From the NCBI RefSeq assembly GCF_025165795.1, contig NZ_JAJAGO010000012.1, positions 62,001 to 126,000 on the forward strand: DNA of 64,000 nucleotides. Direction: 5' to 3'. This DNA comes from Streptomyces gossypii. Lineage in GTDB: Bacteria; Actinomycetota; Actinomycetes; Streptomycetales; Streptomycetaceae. Of this stretch, positions 32,851 through 41,553 are shown in pieces. The translations under genes and the position numbers were made by a program. The notes beneath the pieces are model-generated. The model was not told the origin of the DNA. It ran no database searches and was given only the letters and a program-made list of their open reading frames with translations. Numbering within the stretch: position 1 is the first letter of the stretch; each line of letters opens with the position of its first letter.

Positions 32851-32955
32851 CGGCTGGGGGCGAGTGCGCGCAAGGCGGAGGATCGCCCTCGTACCAGGCG
32901 TACTCGGGCGGCCCCGACAGTGCGGCGAGTCTCCGTACCGGGCGTCGCGGGCCCC
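32851..32955 (+). repeat. MITE-like repeat, copy B
   Basis: About 100 bp matching the interior of copy A (30635-30805, opposite strand). CGCAAGGCGGAGGATCG, then CCTCGTAC, GGCGTAC, CCGACA, GCGGCGAG and GGCGTCGC appear in the same order and spacing. The flanking inverted repeats of copy A are not clear here; only GGGGGC/GCCCCC arms remain. It sits between the lipoprotein gene and the WHH-SUKH gene. A third member may be suspected from a related end motif at 50487. Confidence 0.7.
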
Positions 32956-33028
32956 CGGGAAGACCCACCGGGCACCCCCTAGCGCATAGGCTGTGCGGGA
33001 CAGCCAGAAGCAGCAGGGGGCTACCGCC

Positions 33029-34003
33029 ATGACGACAGGTCGGCTCGGGCAGCACGCCGCGCCACCGAACACGGCCTACGCCGGGCAGGCCGTGAACTTC
33101 CCGGACCCGGTCCGGGCCAGCCGCCACCCCCACGGTGTGCGGATGGACGAGCACGGTTACCCGGACTTCTCGCCGTACGCCCGCGCCGCCGCCGAGATCG
33201 CCGAGCCCCCCGAGGGCTTCGGCGTCGACGAGCTGAGACTCACCGACTACGTCTCCGCCAACGCCGCCCTGCACGCGGAGGGCCACGAGCTGTGGGCGGA
33301 CCTCCGGGCCGTGGCCACCCCGCACGGCTGGACTTGGCACCATGTCGCGCACTCACGGCGGATGGAACTCGTCCCCGTCGAGATCAAGGCCCTGCTGCGC
33401 CACCACGGCGGACTGGCCACAGCCGCCGTCGACCACTCCAAGCGCGGCACCCGCCCGCTCCAGGAGACCCGGCCCGCGCACTTCGAGGTGCCGCACGACG
33501 TCGCCGTGAGCGAGCGGCAGGTCGTCGAGGCCGAGGAGAAGCTCGGCTACCGGCTGCCCGGCGCGTACCGCGCCTTCCTGAAGGCCGCCGGCGGCAGCGC
33601 GCCACGCGGGGTGGCACTCGACGCGGAACTGGGGCTGCTGGTGGACCAGCCGTTCTTCACCCTGCGCGACGAGCCGGCGGTGAACGACCTCGTCTACATC
33701 AACAAATGCCTCCGCGATCACCTCACCAAGGACTATCTGAGCGTCGGCTTCGTGCAGGGCGGGATCATCGCCGTGCGGGTGCGGGGCGAGTCGATCGGCT
33801 CGGTGTGGTTCTGCGCGTACGACGACGCACGGGACCGCGAAGGCATGACCGTGCACGAGCGGGTCGGCTCCCTGCTGCTCCCGTGCGGCGCGGACTTCGA
33901 CGACTTCCTGCTGCGGCTCGCGGGCAGCCCCCCGGAGTTGGAGACCGTGGCGAATCTGATGGTGGACGGCGGCTTCGCACGAGCCGTCCCGGTGAAGGGG
34001 TGA
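33029..34003 (+). CDS. WHH-type HNH nuclease domain fused to SUKH-1 (SMI1/KNR4) immunity domain
   Basis: A 324-residue protein from an ATG at 33029. Residues about 35-135 carry GYPDFSPYA and then TWHHVAHSRRMELVP (W103, H104, H105, E113) and ALLRHHGGLA (H125, H126): the WHH subclass of HNH/endonuclease VII toxins. Residues about 155-320 are a SUKH-1 domain (VSERQVVEAEEKLGYRLPGAYRAFLKAAGG, then YLSVGFVQGGIIAVRV and DFDDFLLRLAG). Nuclease and antidote are thus one polypeptide, where normally they are separate genes. No secretion or delivery domain is present. The next gene starts seven bases after its stop. Confidence 0.8.
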   Translation: MTTGRLGQHAAPPNTAYAGQAVNFPDPVRASRHPHGVRMDEHGYPDFSPYARAAAEIAEPPEGFGVDELRLTDYVSANAALHAEGHELWADLRAVATPHGWTWHHVAHSRRMELVPVEIKALLRHHGGLATAAVDHSKRGTRPLQETRPAHFEVPHDVAVSERQVVEAEEKLGYRLPGAYRAFLKAAGGSAPRGVALDAELGLLVDQPFFTLRDEPAVNDLVYINKCLRDHLTKDYLSVGFVQGGIIAVRVRGESIGSVWFCAYDDARDREGMTVHERVGSLLLPCGADFDDFLLRLAGSPPELETVANLMVDGGFARAVPVKG

Positions 34004-34010
34004 GGGCGCG

Positions 34011-36578
34011 ATGGTGACCTTCGCACAGGCTCAGGAGCGCGCGGAACGCTGGGCGAACGCGGATGTGCCCGGGTACCAGCACCGCAATGTGCAGGTACAC
34101 GAGTTCGATCTCGGCTTTGTGGTGTGGTCGGAGGACCGCTCCAATGGTCCGATCGGTGAGAGCGCCCGCTCCCGGCTGGTGATCGCCCGCGACAGCGGGG
34201 ACGTCACGCTCTGGCCCGGGCTCCCGGTGGACGAGGTGATCCGCCGGTTCGAGCAGGAGTACGGCACCCCGGCCGCAGCCGACGAAGCACCGGCCGCCGC
34301 CCCGCCGAAGCGGCTGGACCTCGAGGCGACGTCCTTCCTGCTCACGCCGCCCGAATGGCTCCAGCAAGCCGCGGACCAGATGGGCGTACCGGACAACAGG
34401 GCGCAGCGCACGGGCGGCGGCGCGAGCGCACCAGCAGCACCATCGCCCACCAGCAGCGGCAGCGGGGCCTGGGCGGATCCGTCCGCCGCGAACCCGTGGG
34501 ACGCGACGGACACCAGCGGATCCGGTGCGGGCGCCGTGCAGCAGCCGCCCGCGACGGTCTTCGCCCCGCCGATCACCGGCACCGACGCCGACGACACCCC
34601 GCCTCCGCCCCCCAGCTCACGCTCGGAGGCGAAGACCACGCTGCTGCCCGACGGCAGCGGGCTGCCCAGGACGGCCATCGCTCCGGCGATCGACGTTCCG
34701 GAGCCCGGCACGCCGCACGGGCCCGGCACGCCCCCGCCGTCCGGAGCCGCGACCCCGCCCCCGCCCCCGCCCTCAGCACCGGCAGGACCGGCAGCACCCG
34801 CACCACCGGCTCCTGGCGGCCCGGGCACGCCGCCCCCAGGAGCCCCGGGCGACGGCGGCGGTGCCCACCACGCCGCCACCATGCTCGCCGGCCCCTCCCA
34901 GGGCGGCCCCGGCACGCCAAGCGCACCCGCTGGCGGTCCGGGCGACATCTCCGACGCCGACACCAGCCGTGCCCAGCGGGGATCCGCCCCCGCAGCCCCC
35001 CGCTCCCCGCGCGGGGGCGGGCCGACGGTGCCGCCGCCGCCCGGAGCACCGGGCACGCCCGGCGCGCGTTCCGCCGCCGGTGCGGGCCCCGGAGCCGGTG
35101 CGCCCGGCGGCGGGTACGTGCCGACGCAGATGGTCTCCGCCGACCAGGTCGCCTCCCAGGGCTCACAGCCGCCCGTTCCCGGCGCCCCGAGCGGCGGCGA
35201 CCAGAGCAGTGGCGGAGGCGACGGTGTCCACCACGCCGCCACCATGCTCGCCAGCCCCTCCCAGGGCGGCCCCGCTACTCCAGGCGCACCCGCAGCCCCC
35301 GGTGCTCCAGGGGCGCCAAGCGCACCCGGCGCACCGGGCGCACCGCCCGGTGGCGGCGTGCACGCCGCCGCCACGATGCTCGCCGGGCCCGCTGGACCAG
35401 CCGGGCCAGGTGGTCCAGGCGGCCCGGCCGCCCCGCACGCGCCCGGCCCTCCCGGCCCACCTGGACCACCCGGCGCGCCCATGCACCCGCAGGGCCAGGG
35501 CATGCCGCCCGGCGCACCCATGCCGGGGGCACCCATGCCCGGCGCACCCGGCGCCGCACCACCCGCCTACGGCTACCCCGCGCCGGGCGGCCAGCCCACG
35601 GTCGGCCCCGGCTATATGGCGGTCCTGCGCTACCGCGCCCCGGACGGCTCGGAACAGCAGCTCATCCGCCGCTCAGCCCCCGGGACGCCGCACCCCGAGT
35701 GGCAGATCCTGCACGAACTGCGCGGCATGAACGTCCCCCCGCAGCAGGTGCTCGAACTCCACACCGAGCTGGAGTCCTGCGACCTGCCCGGCGGCTACTG
35801 CTCCCGCATGATCCGCGAGACCTGGCCCCAGGTGCGGGTCAGCCACACCGCCGCCTACGGACGCGACCACGCCTCCCGGCAGCAGGGCATGCGCCACCTC
35901 GTGGAACACCAGGGTGAACTGCACCAGGTCGCCGACGCCCCGCCCCGCCCCGCGCCCAACAGGGCGCCGCTCCCGGCACCGCACCAGATACAGCCCGCGC
36001 CCCCGATCCCCCCGGACGGTATCGGTCAGGAGCTGCTCCAGGCGTTCGGTCCGCAGGGCGTCTTCCGCTTCGACCAGCGTGCCGTCTCCCGGCAGGGCGT
36101 ACCCGACATCGTCGGGCAGGTGCTGGTGTGGGCGGGTGTCCCCGTCGACTTCGGGCCGTTCTTCTGGGGTCAGGCACAGCCCGGCCGCCCCGTGCCCACC
36201 CTTGCCGAGCTCGCCCAGGAACGCGGCATCCAGCCGGCGCCCGACGCCGGTTCCTACCTGGTCATGGGCAACGACTTCGGCCGCCAGCTGTGCGTCCAGT
36301 ACGGCACCGCGCACATCGTCGCCGTACCCCTGGAGGCAGGGCCCGGCGGGCAGGCCGTACCCCCGCAGTTCGTGAACACCGGCCTCCCCGAGTTCGTACG
36401 CTGCCTCGCCCTGCTCGGCCGGATGTGGCGCCTGCGCTACGGACTGACGCCGGAGCAGGCGGGCCGCTGGACCGTCGACTTCCAGACGCAGCTCGCCATG
36501 CTCGACGGGGCGGCGCTCGCCTCCCCGGAGAACTGGTGGTCCGTACTCCTCGAGCAGCTGTGGGACGGACTCTTCTGA
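34011..36578 (+). CDS. Imm35-like domain, Pro/Gly linker, nucleic-acid deaminase and SUKH-4 domain in one protein
   Basis: An 855-residue multi-domain protein. Residues about 1-85 (VTFAQAQERAERWANA, VHEFDLGFVVWSE) look like the YrhB/Imm35 immunity family. Residues 90-530 are an extremely Pro/Gly/Ala-rich linker with three copies of an H-A/H-A-A-T-M-L-A motif. Residues about 534-640 resemble the XOO_2897-type deaminase: HPE (561-563) and TELESC-x6-C (C590, C597), then RETWPQVRVSHTAAYG. Residues about 668-855 are a SUKH-4 domain (ELLQAFGPQGVFRF, GSYLVMGNDFGRQLCV, LGRMWRLRYGL). Toxin-type and immunity-type domains are again joined. It starts seven bases after the WHH-SUKH gene. Confidence 0.8.
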   Translation: MVTFAQAQERAERWANADVPGYQHRNVQVHEFDLGFVVWSEDRSNGPIGESARSRLVIARDSGDVTLWPGLPVDEVIRRFEQEYGTPAAADEAPAAAPPKRLDLEATSFLLTPPEWLQQAADQMGVPDNRAQRTGGGASAPAAPSPTSSGSGAWADPSAANPWDATDTSGSGAGAVQQPPATVFAPPITGTDADDTPPPPPSSRSEAKTTLLPDGSGLPRTAIAPAIDVPEPGTPHGPGTPPPSGAATPPPPPPSAPAGPAAPAPPAPGGPGTPPPGAPGDGGGAHHAATMLAGPSQGGPGTPSAPAGGPGDISDADTSRAQRGSAPAAPRSPRGGGPTVPPPPGAPGTPGARSAAGAGPGAGAPGGGYVPTQMVSADQVASQGSQPPVPGAPSGGDQSSGGGDGVHHAATMLASPSQGGPATPGAPAAPGAPGAPSAPGAPGAPPGGGVHAAATMLAGPAGPAGPGGPGGPAAPHAPGPPGPPGPPGAPMHPQGQGMPPGAPMPGAPMPGAPGAAPPAYGYPAPGGQPTVGPGYMAVLRYRAPDGSEQQLIRRSAPGTPHPEWQILHELRGMNVPPQQVLELHTELESCDLPGGYCSRMIRETWPQVRVSHTAAYGRDHASRQQGMRHLVEHQGELHQVADAPPRPAPNRAPLPAPHQIQPAPPIPPDGIGQELLQAFGPQGVFRFDQRAVSRQGVPDIVGQVLVWAGVPVDFGPFFWGQAQPGRPVPTLAELAQERGIQPAPDAGSYLVMGNDFGRQLCVQYGTAHIVAVPLEAGPGGQAVPPQFVNTGLPEFVRCLALLGRMWRLRYGLTPEQAGRWTVDFQTQLAMLDGAALASPENWWSVLLEQLWDGLF

Positions 36579-36926
36579 CCGGCTGCCGACCAGGCGGCCG
36601 GTGCCGCGTGGGGCACCCCCGCCGTCACCCGCACGAGTGGGCTCACACCCCACCGGGCTGACGGCTCCGACCGGCAACGCACCCGCACCACCAGCGGCGA
36701 ACTCCAGCTCAGCGCCCCCTGCCCGATCCGATGCCGCGCCCGAATCCGCCAGCCCCCGACAGTTTTTTGATCACTTGCGCCGAGATGCGACGATTACGGT
36801 CCCGGGTACACATAGCGCATCCTGGAATGCGGAACACGGGCGAAACAGCGCGTTCTGAACGCTCCCCACCGGGGACGAAGCGTCGGGGTGCCGTCGCCCA
36901 CCGCGTTGCCGAGTGAAGGGGCTCCC
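36579..36926. other. 348-bp intergenic region with a hairpin after the toxin-immunity block
   Basis: The first 24 bases (36578-36602) form an imperfect hairpin, ACCGGC-t-GCC / GGC-g-GCCGGT, a probable terminator for the SUKH operon. The middle is Pro/Ala-coding-looking but without a start. Bases 36765-36860 are less GC-rich (TTTTTTGATCACTTG, GATTACG) and probably contain the promoter of the coiled-coil gene that follows. No gene can be supported. Confidence 0.45.
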
Positions 36927-37844
36927 ATGAGTTCGTCGTCGCCGCACGGTTTCGTCGTCGTACGCCGCGGTTACCGGCCCAGCCAGGTCGACGGCCGCTA
37001 CTCCGACCTGCTCGAGGAACGCGACACCGCGCAGCGCCAGGCCGAGCGGCTCACGGCGACGGCCGACACCGCCGCCGAGGAGGCGGCCCGCCTGACCGCC
37101 CTCGCCGCCACCCTCACCCCGCCGACGTACGACAGCCTCGGCGCCCGCGCACAGAGCCTGCTGACCATCGCCGCAGCGGAGGGCGACGACCTGCGCGCCG
37201 ACGCCGAGACCGCGGCCCAGCAGCTCACCGAGGCGGCCGAGGCCGAAGCGCTCGCCGTCAGGACCGCCGCGCACGACACCGCGCAGCGCGTACGCGCCGA
37301 GGCCGAGACCAGTGCCGCACACACCGAACAGGCCGCAGAGACTCGGGCCGAAGCCCTGCGCGCCGCCGGGAAGGAGGAGGCCGAGGCCACCCGTACGGCC
37401 GCCGAGGCGGCACTCGAGGAGATGACCCGGCACTGCACCGAGCTGCTGTCCGTGCAGGAGAAGCAGCACCTGACGGAGTCCGACACGCTCGACCACGAAC
37501 TCTCCGAGACTCTCGGCGAGGCCGAGGCCCGCATCGCCGCGCAGGCCGCACGCGCCGAACAGGTACTGACCGAGGCACGCCGCGCCTTCGCCGACGCGGA
37601 GGAGGCGGCCCGTCATCAACTGGAGGACGCCGAGGCGCAGGGCACCGCGCTCCTCACCGAGGCGCACGCCCTGGAGGAGCGCATCGAACGCGAGACGGAC
37701 CGCATCCTCAGCGGGCACGCCGAGCAGGGCAGAGAGCTGCGGCAGCGCATGACGCACATCCGCAACAGCCTCGCGGCCCTCACCGGCAGGGTGCCGGACG
37801 CCTCCGTCCCGTCCCTCCCCGGACAGGCCGGCGGCGACGGCTGA
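36927..37844 (+). CDS. DivIVA-like coiled-coil protein (annotated 'cellulose-binding' in Streptomyces)
   Basis: A 305-residue protein from an ATG at 36927 preceded by GAAGGGG. The first 25 residues contain FVVVRRGYRPSQVDGRYSDL, the short DivIVA-type membrane-targeting motif. Almost all the rest is an Ala/Glu/Arg-rich coiled coil with regular heptads (EEAARLTALAATL, AAQQLTEAAEAEALAVRTAAHD). Proteins of this build, including Scy/FilP relatives, organise polar growth and the cytoskeleton in Streptomyces. It is shorter than Scy. It seems to stand alone; the convergent histidine kinase gene ends 57 bases downstream. Confidence 0.8.
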   Translation: MSSSSPHGFVVVRRGYRPSQVDGRYSDLLEERDTAQRQAERLTATADTAAEEAARLTALAATLTPPTYDSLGARAQSLLTIAAAEGDDLRADAETAAQQLTEAAEAEALAVRTAAHDTAQRVRAEAETSAAHTEQAAETRAEALRAAGKEEAEATRTAAEAALEEMTRHCTELLSVQEKQHLTESDTLDHELSETLGEAEARIAAQAARAEQVLTEARRAFADAEEAARHQLEDAEAQGTALLTEAHALEERIERETDRILSGHAEQGRELRQRMTHIRNSLAALTGRVPDASVPSLPGQAGGDG

Positions 37845-37900
37845 CCGACGCCACGCACCAGACCCCGCTCACTGATCCAGCACGATCGGAGCGACGGACG

Positions 37901-39484
37901 CTAACGGCCGCTCTCTCCCGGAATCACCGCCGAGACCCGGAAACCCCCCGCATCCGTCGGCCCCGACACGAACACCCCGCCCAGCGTCGTCACCCGCTCC
38001 CGCATGCCCAGCAGGCCGTTCCCCCCGCTCGGCAGGCCCGCGTCGGCGCCGCCCTCCGAGGGCGGCTCGTTCTCCACCTGGAGCGCGACCTCGCCCTCCC
38101 GGTGCGCCAGCCGCACCCGGGTACGCGCACCCGCCGCATGTTTGTGCACGTTCGTCAGCGCCTCCTGCACCACCCGGAACGCCGTCTGCTCCACCCGCGC
38201 CGCGTACGCCCGGCTGCTGCCCTCCACCGACAGCTCGACCACCATCCCGGCCTCCCGCGACTGCCCGACCAGCACATCCAGCTCACCGAGCGTCGGCCCG
38301 GAACCGGGGCCCGGAGGCGCCGCGGCCCTCACCGCACCCGAGCCCGCGCCTTCCCGCGCCGCCACCGAGCCGGCCGCGGCCCTGTCCGGACCATGGGCGG
38401 CATGCTCCGGGTGACCGGGACGGCCTGCCGCGTCTCCCGGCTCCCCCGCCACGGCGGCGAACGCGGCCAGCGGCGTCCGCGCGCCCGTCTTCCCCTCCGC
38501 ACGGGCTTCGCGCTCCGCCCACTCCCGCTCGGCGGCCTCTCGGCCGGCGGACTCCCGCTCCACGGAATCCCGCTCCACAGGCCCCCGGTCCAGAGACTCC
38601 CGCTCAGCCGGCACCGGAGGCGCCCCGTTCGTATCGACGGTGCGCAGCACGCCCAGCATGGTCCGCAGCTCGGTCAGCGCCTGTCTGCCCATATCCCCCA
38701 GCAGCGCCGCGTTCCTCGACGCCTTCTCCGGGTCCTTCAACGCCACCGCCTGAAGCGCCGCCGCGTGCACCACCATCAGACTCACCCGGTGTGCGACCAC
38801 GTCGTGCATCTCCCGGGCGATCCGCGTCCGCTCCTCGTTGCGCGCCCACTCCGCCCGCTCCTCCGCGCGGTCCGCGAGCAGCGACAGTTCCCGCTCCAGC
38901 CCGTCCGCACGCTCCCGCAGGCTCTCCACCAGCCGCCGCCGGGCCCCCACATACAGGCCCATCAGCACCGGCGGCAGCGTCATCCCGACCGACATCAGCA
39001 CCGAGATCAACGGGATGAACCACGCGTCGGGGTTGAAGTCGGGCTCCTGGCCGATGCTCTGGTGCATCCGGATCCAGGTGATGACGATCCCGCCTGCCAC
39101 CTGCATCCCGGCCAGCAGCCCGATGATCCGGCGCGGCATCTCGGACGCGGCGAGGGTGTAGAAGCCCGCCACGCCGATCAGCACACCCATCTCGGCCGGA
39201 GTCACCGAGATGGCCACCAGGACCACGACGATCGGCCAGCGCCGACGCAGCACCAGCACCGACCCGACGAGCAAGCCCATCACGACCGCGAGCGCCACCG
39301 GCAAGCCGGTGTCCTGCGCGAACTTCCCGCCCTCGAACGCACACTCGACCGCGGACAGGACCGCGAGCGTCACATCCAGCACGCAACTGCGCCGCCGCGT
39401 CCACCACAACGGGCCGCCCTCACCCGCTTCCCGCATCACCCCGCCCTGCTCCCGCGCTTGTGCGGCTTCCCCCGTCTCGGTCAT
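37901..39484 (-). CDS. sensor histidine kinase (NarL-partner type, HisKA_3), orphan
   Basis: A 527-residue protein from an ATG at 39484. Five or six hydrophobic helices lie at about residues 34-185. A linker follows, then the DHp domain with REMHDVVAHRVSLMVVHAAAL and phosphoacceptor His227. The catalytic domain at the C-terminus holds QTAFRVVQEALTNVHKHAAGARTRVRL and GGNGLLGMRERVTTLGG. Between DHp and ATPase domains is a 95-residue Ala/Glu/Arg/Pro insert (about 290-385) of low complexity, unusual for the family. No response-regulator gene is adjacent, although this kinase group normally has a NarL partner directly downstream. The input signal is unknown. Confidence 0.9.
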   Translation of the reverse strand: MTETGEAAQAREQGGVMREAGEGGPLWWTRRRSCVLDVTLAVLSAVECAFEGGKFAQDTGLPVALAVVMGLLVGSVLVLRRRWPIVVVLVAISVTPAEMGVLIGVAGFYTLAASEMPRRIIGLLAGMQVAGGIVITWIRMHQSIGQEPDFNPDAWFIPLISVLMSVGMTLPPVLMGLYVGARRRLVESLRERADGLERELSLLADRAEERAEWARNEERTRIAREMHDVVAHRVSLMVVHAAALQAVALKDPEKASRNAALLGDMGRQALTELRTMLGVLRTVDTNGAPPVPAERESLDRGPVERDSVERESAGREAAEREWAEREARAEGKTGARTPLAAFAAVAGEPGDAAGRPGHPEHAAHGPDRAAAGSVAAREGAGSGAVRAAAPPGPGSGPTLGELDVLVGQSREAGMVVELSVEGSSRAYAARVEQTAFRVVQEALTNVHKHAAGARTRVRLAHREGEVALQVENEPPSEGGADAGLPSGGNGLLGMRERVTTLGGVFVSGPTDAGGFRVSAVIPGESGR

Positions 39485-39767
39485 ACGGACCAGACTACGA
39501 CCGCCTGCGACCGATTTTCCGGCCGAAGTCATGCACGCGACTAGCCGAAACCGCAGCAGGTGGGAGACAAGTCGGGAGTTTCCACTCGAACTGGTGAATG
39601 GCTCACCTTCTTTCCCTCGTGCGAACGTGTGCGACCGCGCGCGCGGGGAGGACGGGTCGCTACCGATCACTCCCTCTATACCGTCGCATCGAGGGCTGGT
39701 GGTGCGGCATAGTAGGAGCCACGCAGTGATCGGGCTGACCAGATGTCTGCATCAGCCTGATCTACTA

Positions 39768-39839
39768 TCCCCTGTGGTGTAATAGGCAACACTGTCGTTT
39801 TTGGTGCGATCGTTCCAGGTTCGAGTCCTGGCGGGGGAG
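39768..39839 (+). tRNA. tRNA-Gln (anticodon UUG)
   Basis: A 72-nt cloverleaf. Acceptor TCCCCTG pairs with CGGGGGA, D-arm GTGT...ACAC, anticodon stem GTCGT/GCGAT with loop TTTTGGT giving anticodon TTG at 34-36, a four-base variable loop, and T-arm CCAGG-TTCGAGT-CCTGG, with discriminator G. CCA is not encoded. The anticodon stem has G-U pairs at both ends but is otherwise normal. It lies upstream of glmU on the same strand, as is usual in Streptomyces. Confidence 0.95.
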
Positions 39840-39959
39840 CACAGTTCGGTTTGAGTCCGTTGTGTCCCGGCGCTCACCGCCGGTACGGGGCCCCAAGGCT
39901 TCGCGAACCCCCCGGTATCCTGCGGGTGTCCACCCCATCCGAAGCCGAAGGGCACACCC

Positions 39960-41468
39960 GTGAGCGCCAACCGCCCGGCCGCCGTCGTCGTTCTCGCTGC
40001 GGGTGAGGGCACCCGCATGAAATCTGCGACTCCCAAGGTTCTGCACGAGATCTGCGGACGCTCACTCGTTGGGCATGTCGTGGATTCCGCCCGCGCTCTG
40101 GATCCGGAGCATCTCGTCGTCGTCGTCGGGCACGGGCGCGAGCAGGTCACCGCACACCTCACCGAGACCGCCGAGGGCGTACGGACCGCTGTGCAGCACG
40201 AGCGACTCGGGACGGGGCACGCCGTGCGGATGGCCGTGGAGGCGCTGCTGACCGGTGCCGGGCCGGCCGGTGCCGACGACCACGAGCCCGTCACCCTGGC
40301 CGGCACCATCATCGTGACCTGCGGCGACACACCGCTGCTGACGGGTGACACGCTCCGCGCGCTGGCGGCCGCGCACGCCGCCGACGGCAATGCCGTCACC
40401 GTGCTCTCCGCCGATGTGCCGGACTCCACGGGCTACGGACGGATCGTGCGTGATCCGTCCGGCGCCGTGACGGCGATCGTGGAGCACAAGGAGGCGACGG
40501 AGGCCCAGCGGGCGATCACGGAGATCAACTCCGGGGTCTTCGCGTTCGACGCCGCACTGCTGATCGACGCGCTGGGCAAGGTGCGCACGGACAACAGCCA
40601 GGGTGAGGAGTATCTCACCGATGTCCTCGGCATCGTGCGGGCGGAAGGTCACCGGGTCGGGGCCGCGCTGATGGAGGACCACCGGCAGATCCTCGGCGTC
40701 AACAACCGGGTACAGCTGGCCGAGGCGCGCCGCCTGCTGAACGCGCGGCTGCTGGAGCAGGCGATGCTGGCGGGCGTGACGGTGATGGATCCGGCGTCGA
40801 CCTGGGTGGACGCCTCGGTGACGTTCGAGGCGGACGCGGTGGTGCTGCCCGGCAGCCAGCTGCTGGGGGCGACCCATGTCGCCGCCGGTGCCGAGGTGGG
40901 GCCGCATTCGCGGCTGCTCGACACGGTGGTGGGCGAGGGTGCGGTGGTCAGCAACACGGTGGCGGAGGGAGCCGAGGTCGGCCCGGGTGCGTCGGTCGGG
41001 CCGTTCACCTATCTGCGGCCGGGTACGCGGCTGGGCGGCAAGGTGAAGGCGGGCAGCTTCGTCGAGATGAAGAACGCGAGCGTGGGCGAGGGTACGAAGG
41101 TGCCGCACCTGTCGTACGTGGGCGATGCCTCGATCGGGGAGCACAGCAACATCGGGGCCGCGAGTGTGTTCGTCAACTACGACGGGGTGAACAAGCACCG
41201 GACGACGATCGGATCACACTGCCGTACGGGCGCGGACAATATGTTTGTGGCCCCGGTCACTGTCGGGGACGGCGCCTACACGGCGGCGGGTTCGGTCATC
41301 ACCAAGGATGTACCGGCCGGTTCGCTGGCGGTGGCGCGCGGCCAACAGCGCAACATCCCCGGCTGGGTGGCGCGCAAGCGGCCCGGCAGCGCGGCGGCGC
41401 AGGCAGCGGCCCAGCGTGAAGCGGAAGGCGGTCCGGAGGACTCGCCCGAGTCGGATGATCAGGACTGA
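39960..41468 (+). CDS. glmU: bifunctional UDP-N-acetylglucosamine pyrophosphorylase / glucosamine-1-phosphate acetyltransferase
   Basis: A 502-residue protein of normal length from a GTG at 39960. The N-terminal uridyltransferase starts AAVVVLAAGEGTRMKSATPKVLHEICGRSL, the nucleotide-binding loop. VTVLSADVPDSTGYGRIVRD and GYLxx-like motifs follow. From about residue 255 the left-handed beta-helix of hexapeptide repeats (ATHVAAGAEVGPHSRLLDTVVGEGAVV, SIGEHSNIGAASVFVNYDGVNKHRT) forms the acetyltransferase. It makes UDP-GlcNAc for peptidoglycan. The tail of about 30 residues is acidic and Glu/Gln-rich. It is upstream of prs with an 85-base gap, the conserved actinobacterial order. Confidence 0.97.
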   Translation: MSANRPAAVVVLAAGEGTRMKSATPKVLHEICGRSLVGHVVDSARALDPEHLVVVVGHGREQVTAHLTETAEGVRTAVQHERLGTGHAVRMAVEALLTGAGPAGADDHEPVTLAGTIIVTCGDTPLLTGDTLRALAAAHAADGNAVTVLSADVPDSTGYGRIVRDPSGAVTAIVEHKEATEAQRAITEINSGVFAFDAALLIDALGKVRTDNSQGEEYLTDVLGIVRAEGHRVGAALMEDHRQILGVNNRVQLAEARRLLNARLLEQAMLAGVTVMDPASTWVDASVTFEADAVVLPGSQLLGATHVAAGAEVGPHSRLLDTVVGEGAVVSNTVAEGAEVGPGASVGPFTYLRPGTRLGGKVKAGSFVEMKNASVGEGTKVPHLSYVGDASIGEHSNIGAASVFVNYDGVNKHRTTIGSHCRTGADNMFVAPVTVGDGAYTAAGSVITKDVPAGSLAVARGQQRNIPGWVARKRPGSAAAQAAAQREAEGGPEDSPESDDQD

Positions 41469-41553
41469 GGCCTCAGCTGGGTGCACGTCGCATCCGGGCG
41501 GGGTTTACCGTTAAGAGGCACCCACGCGAAGCGGAACGCAAGGAGACTGTGCT

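Noticed and set aside
34031..35536. Long minus-strand frame opposite the Pro/Gly-rich linker of the SUKH-4 protein
   Set aside because: It is a low-complexity mirror of the repetitive linker; no ribosome site and no recognisable domain.
39485..39767. Possible second tRNA or small RNA between the histidine kinase and tRNA-Gln genes
   Set aside because: No cloverleaf or strong stem could be drawn; nothing beyond a probable promoter for the tRNA.
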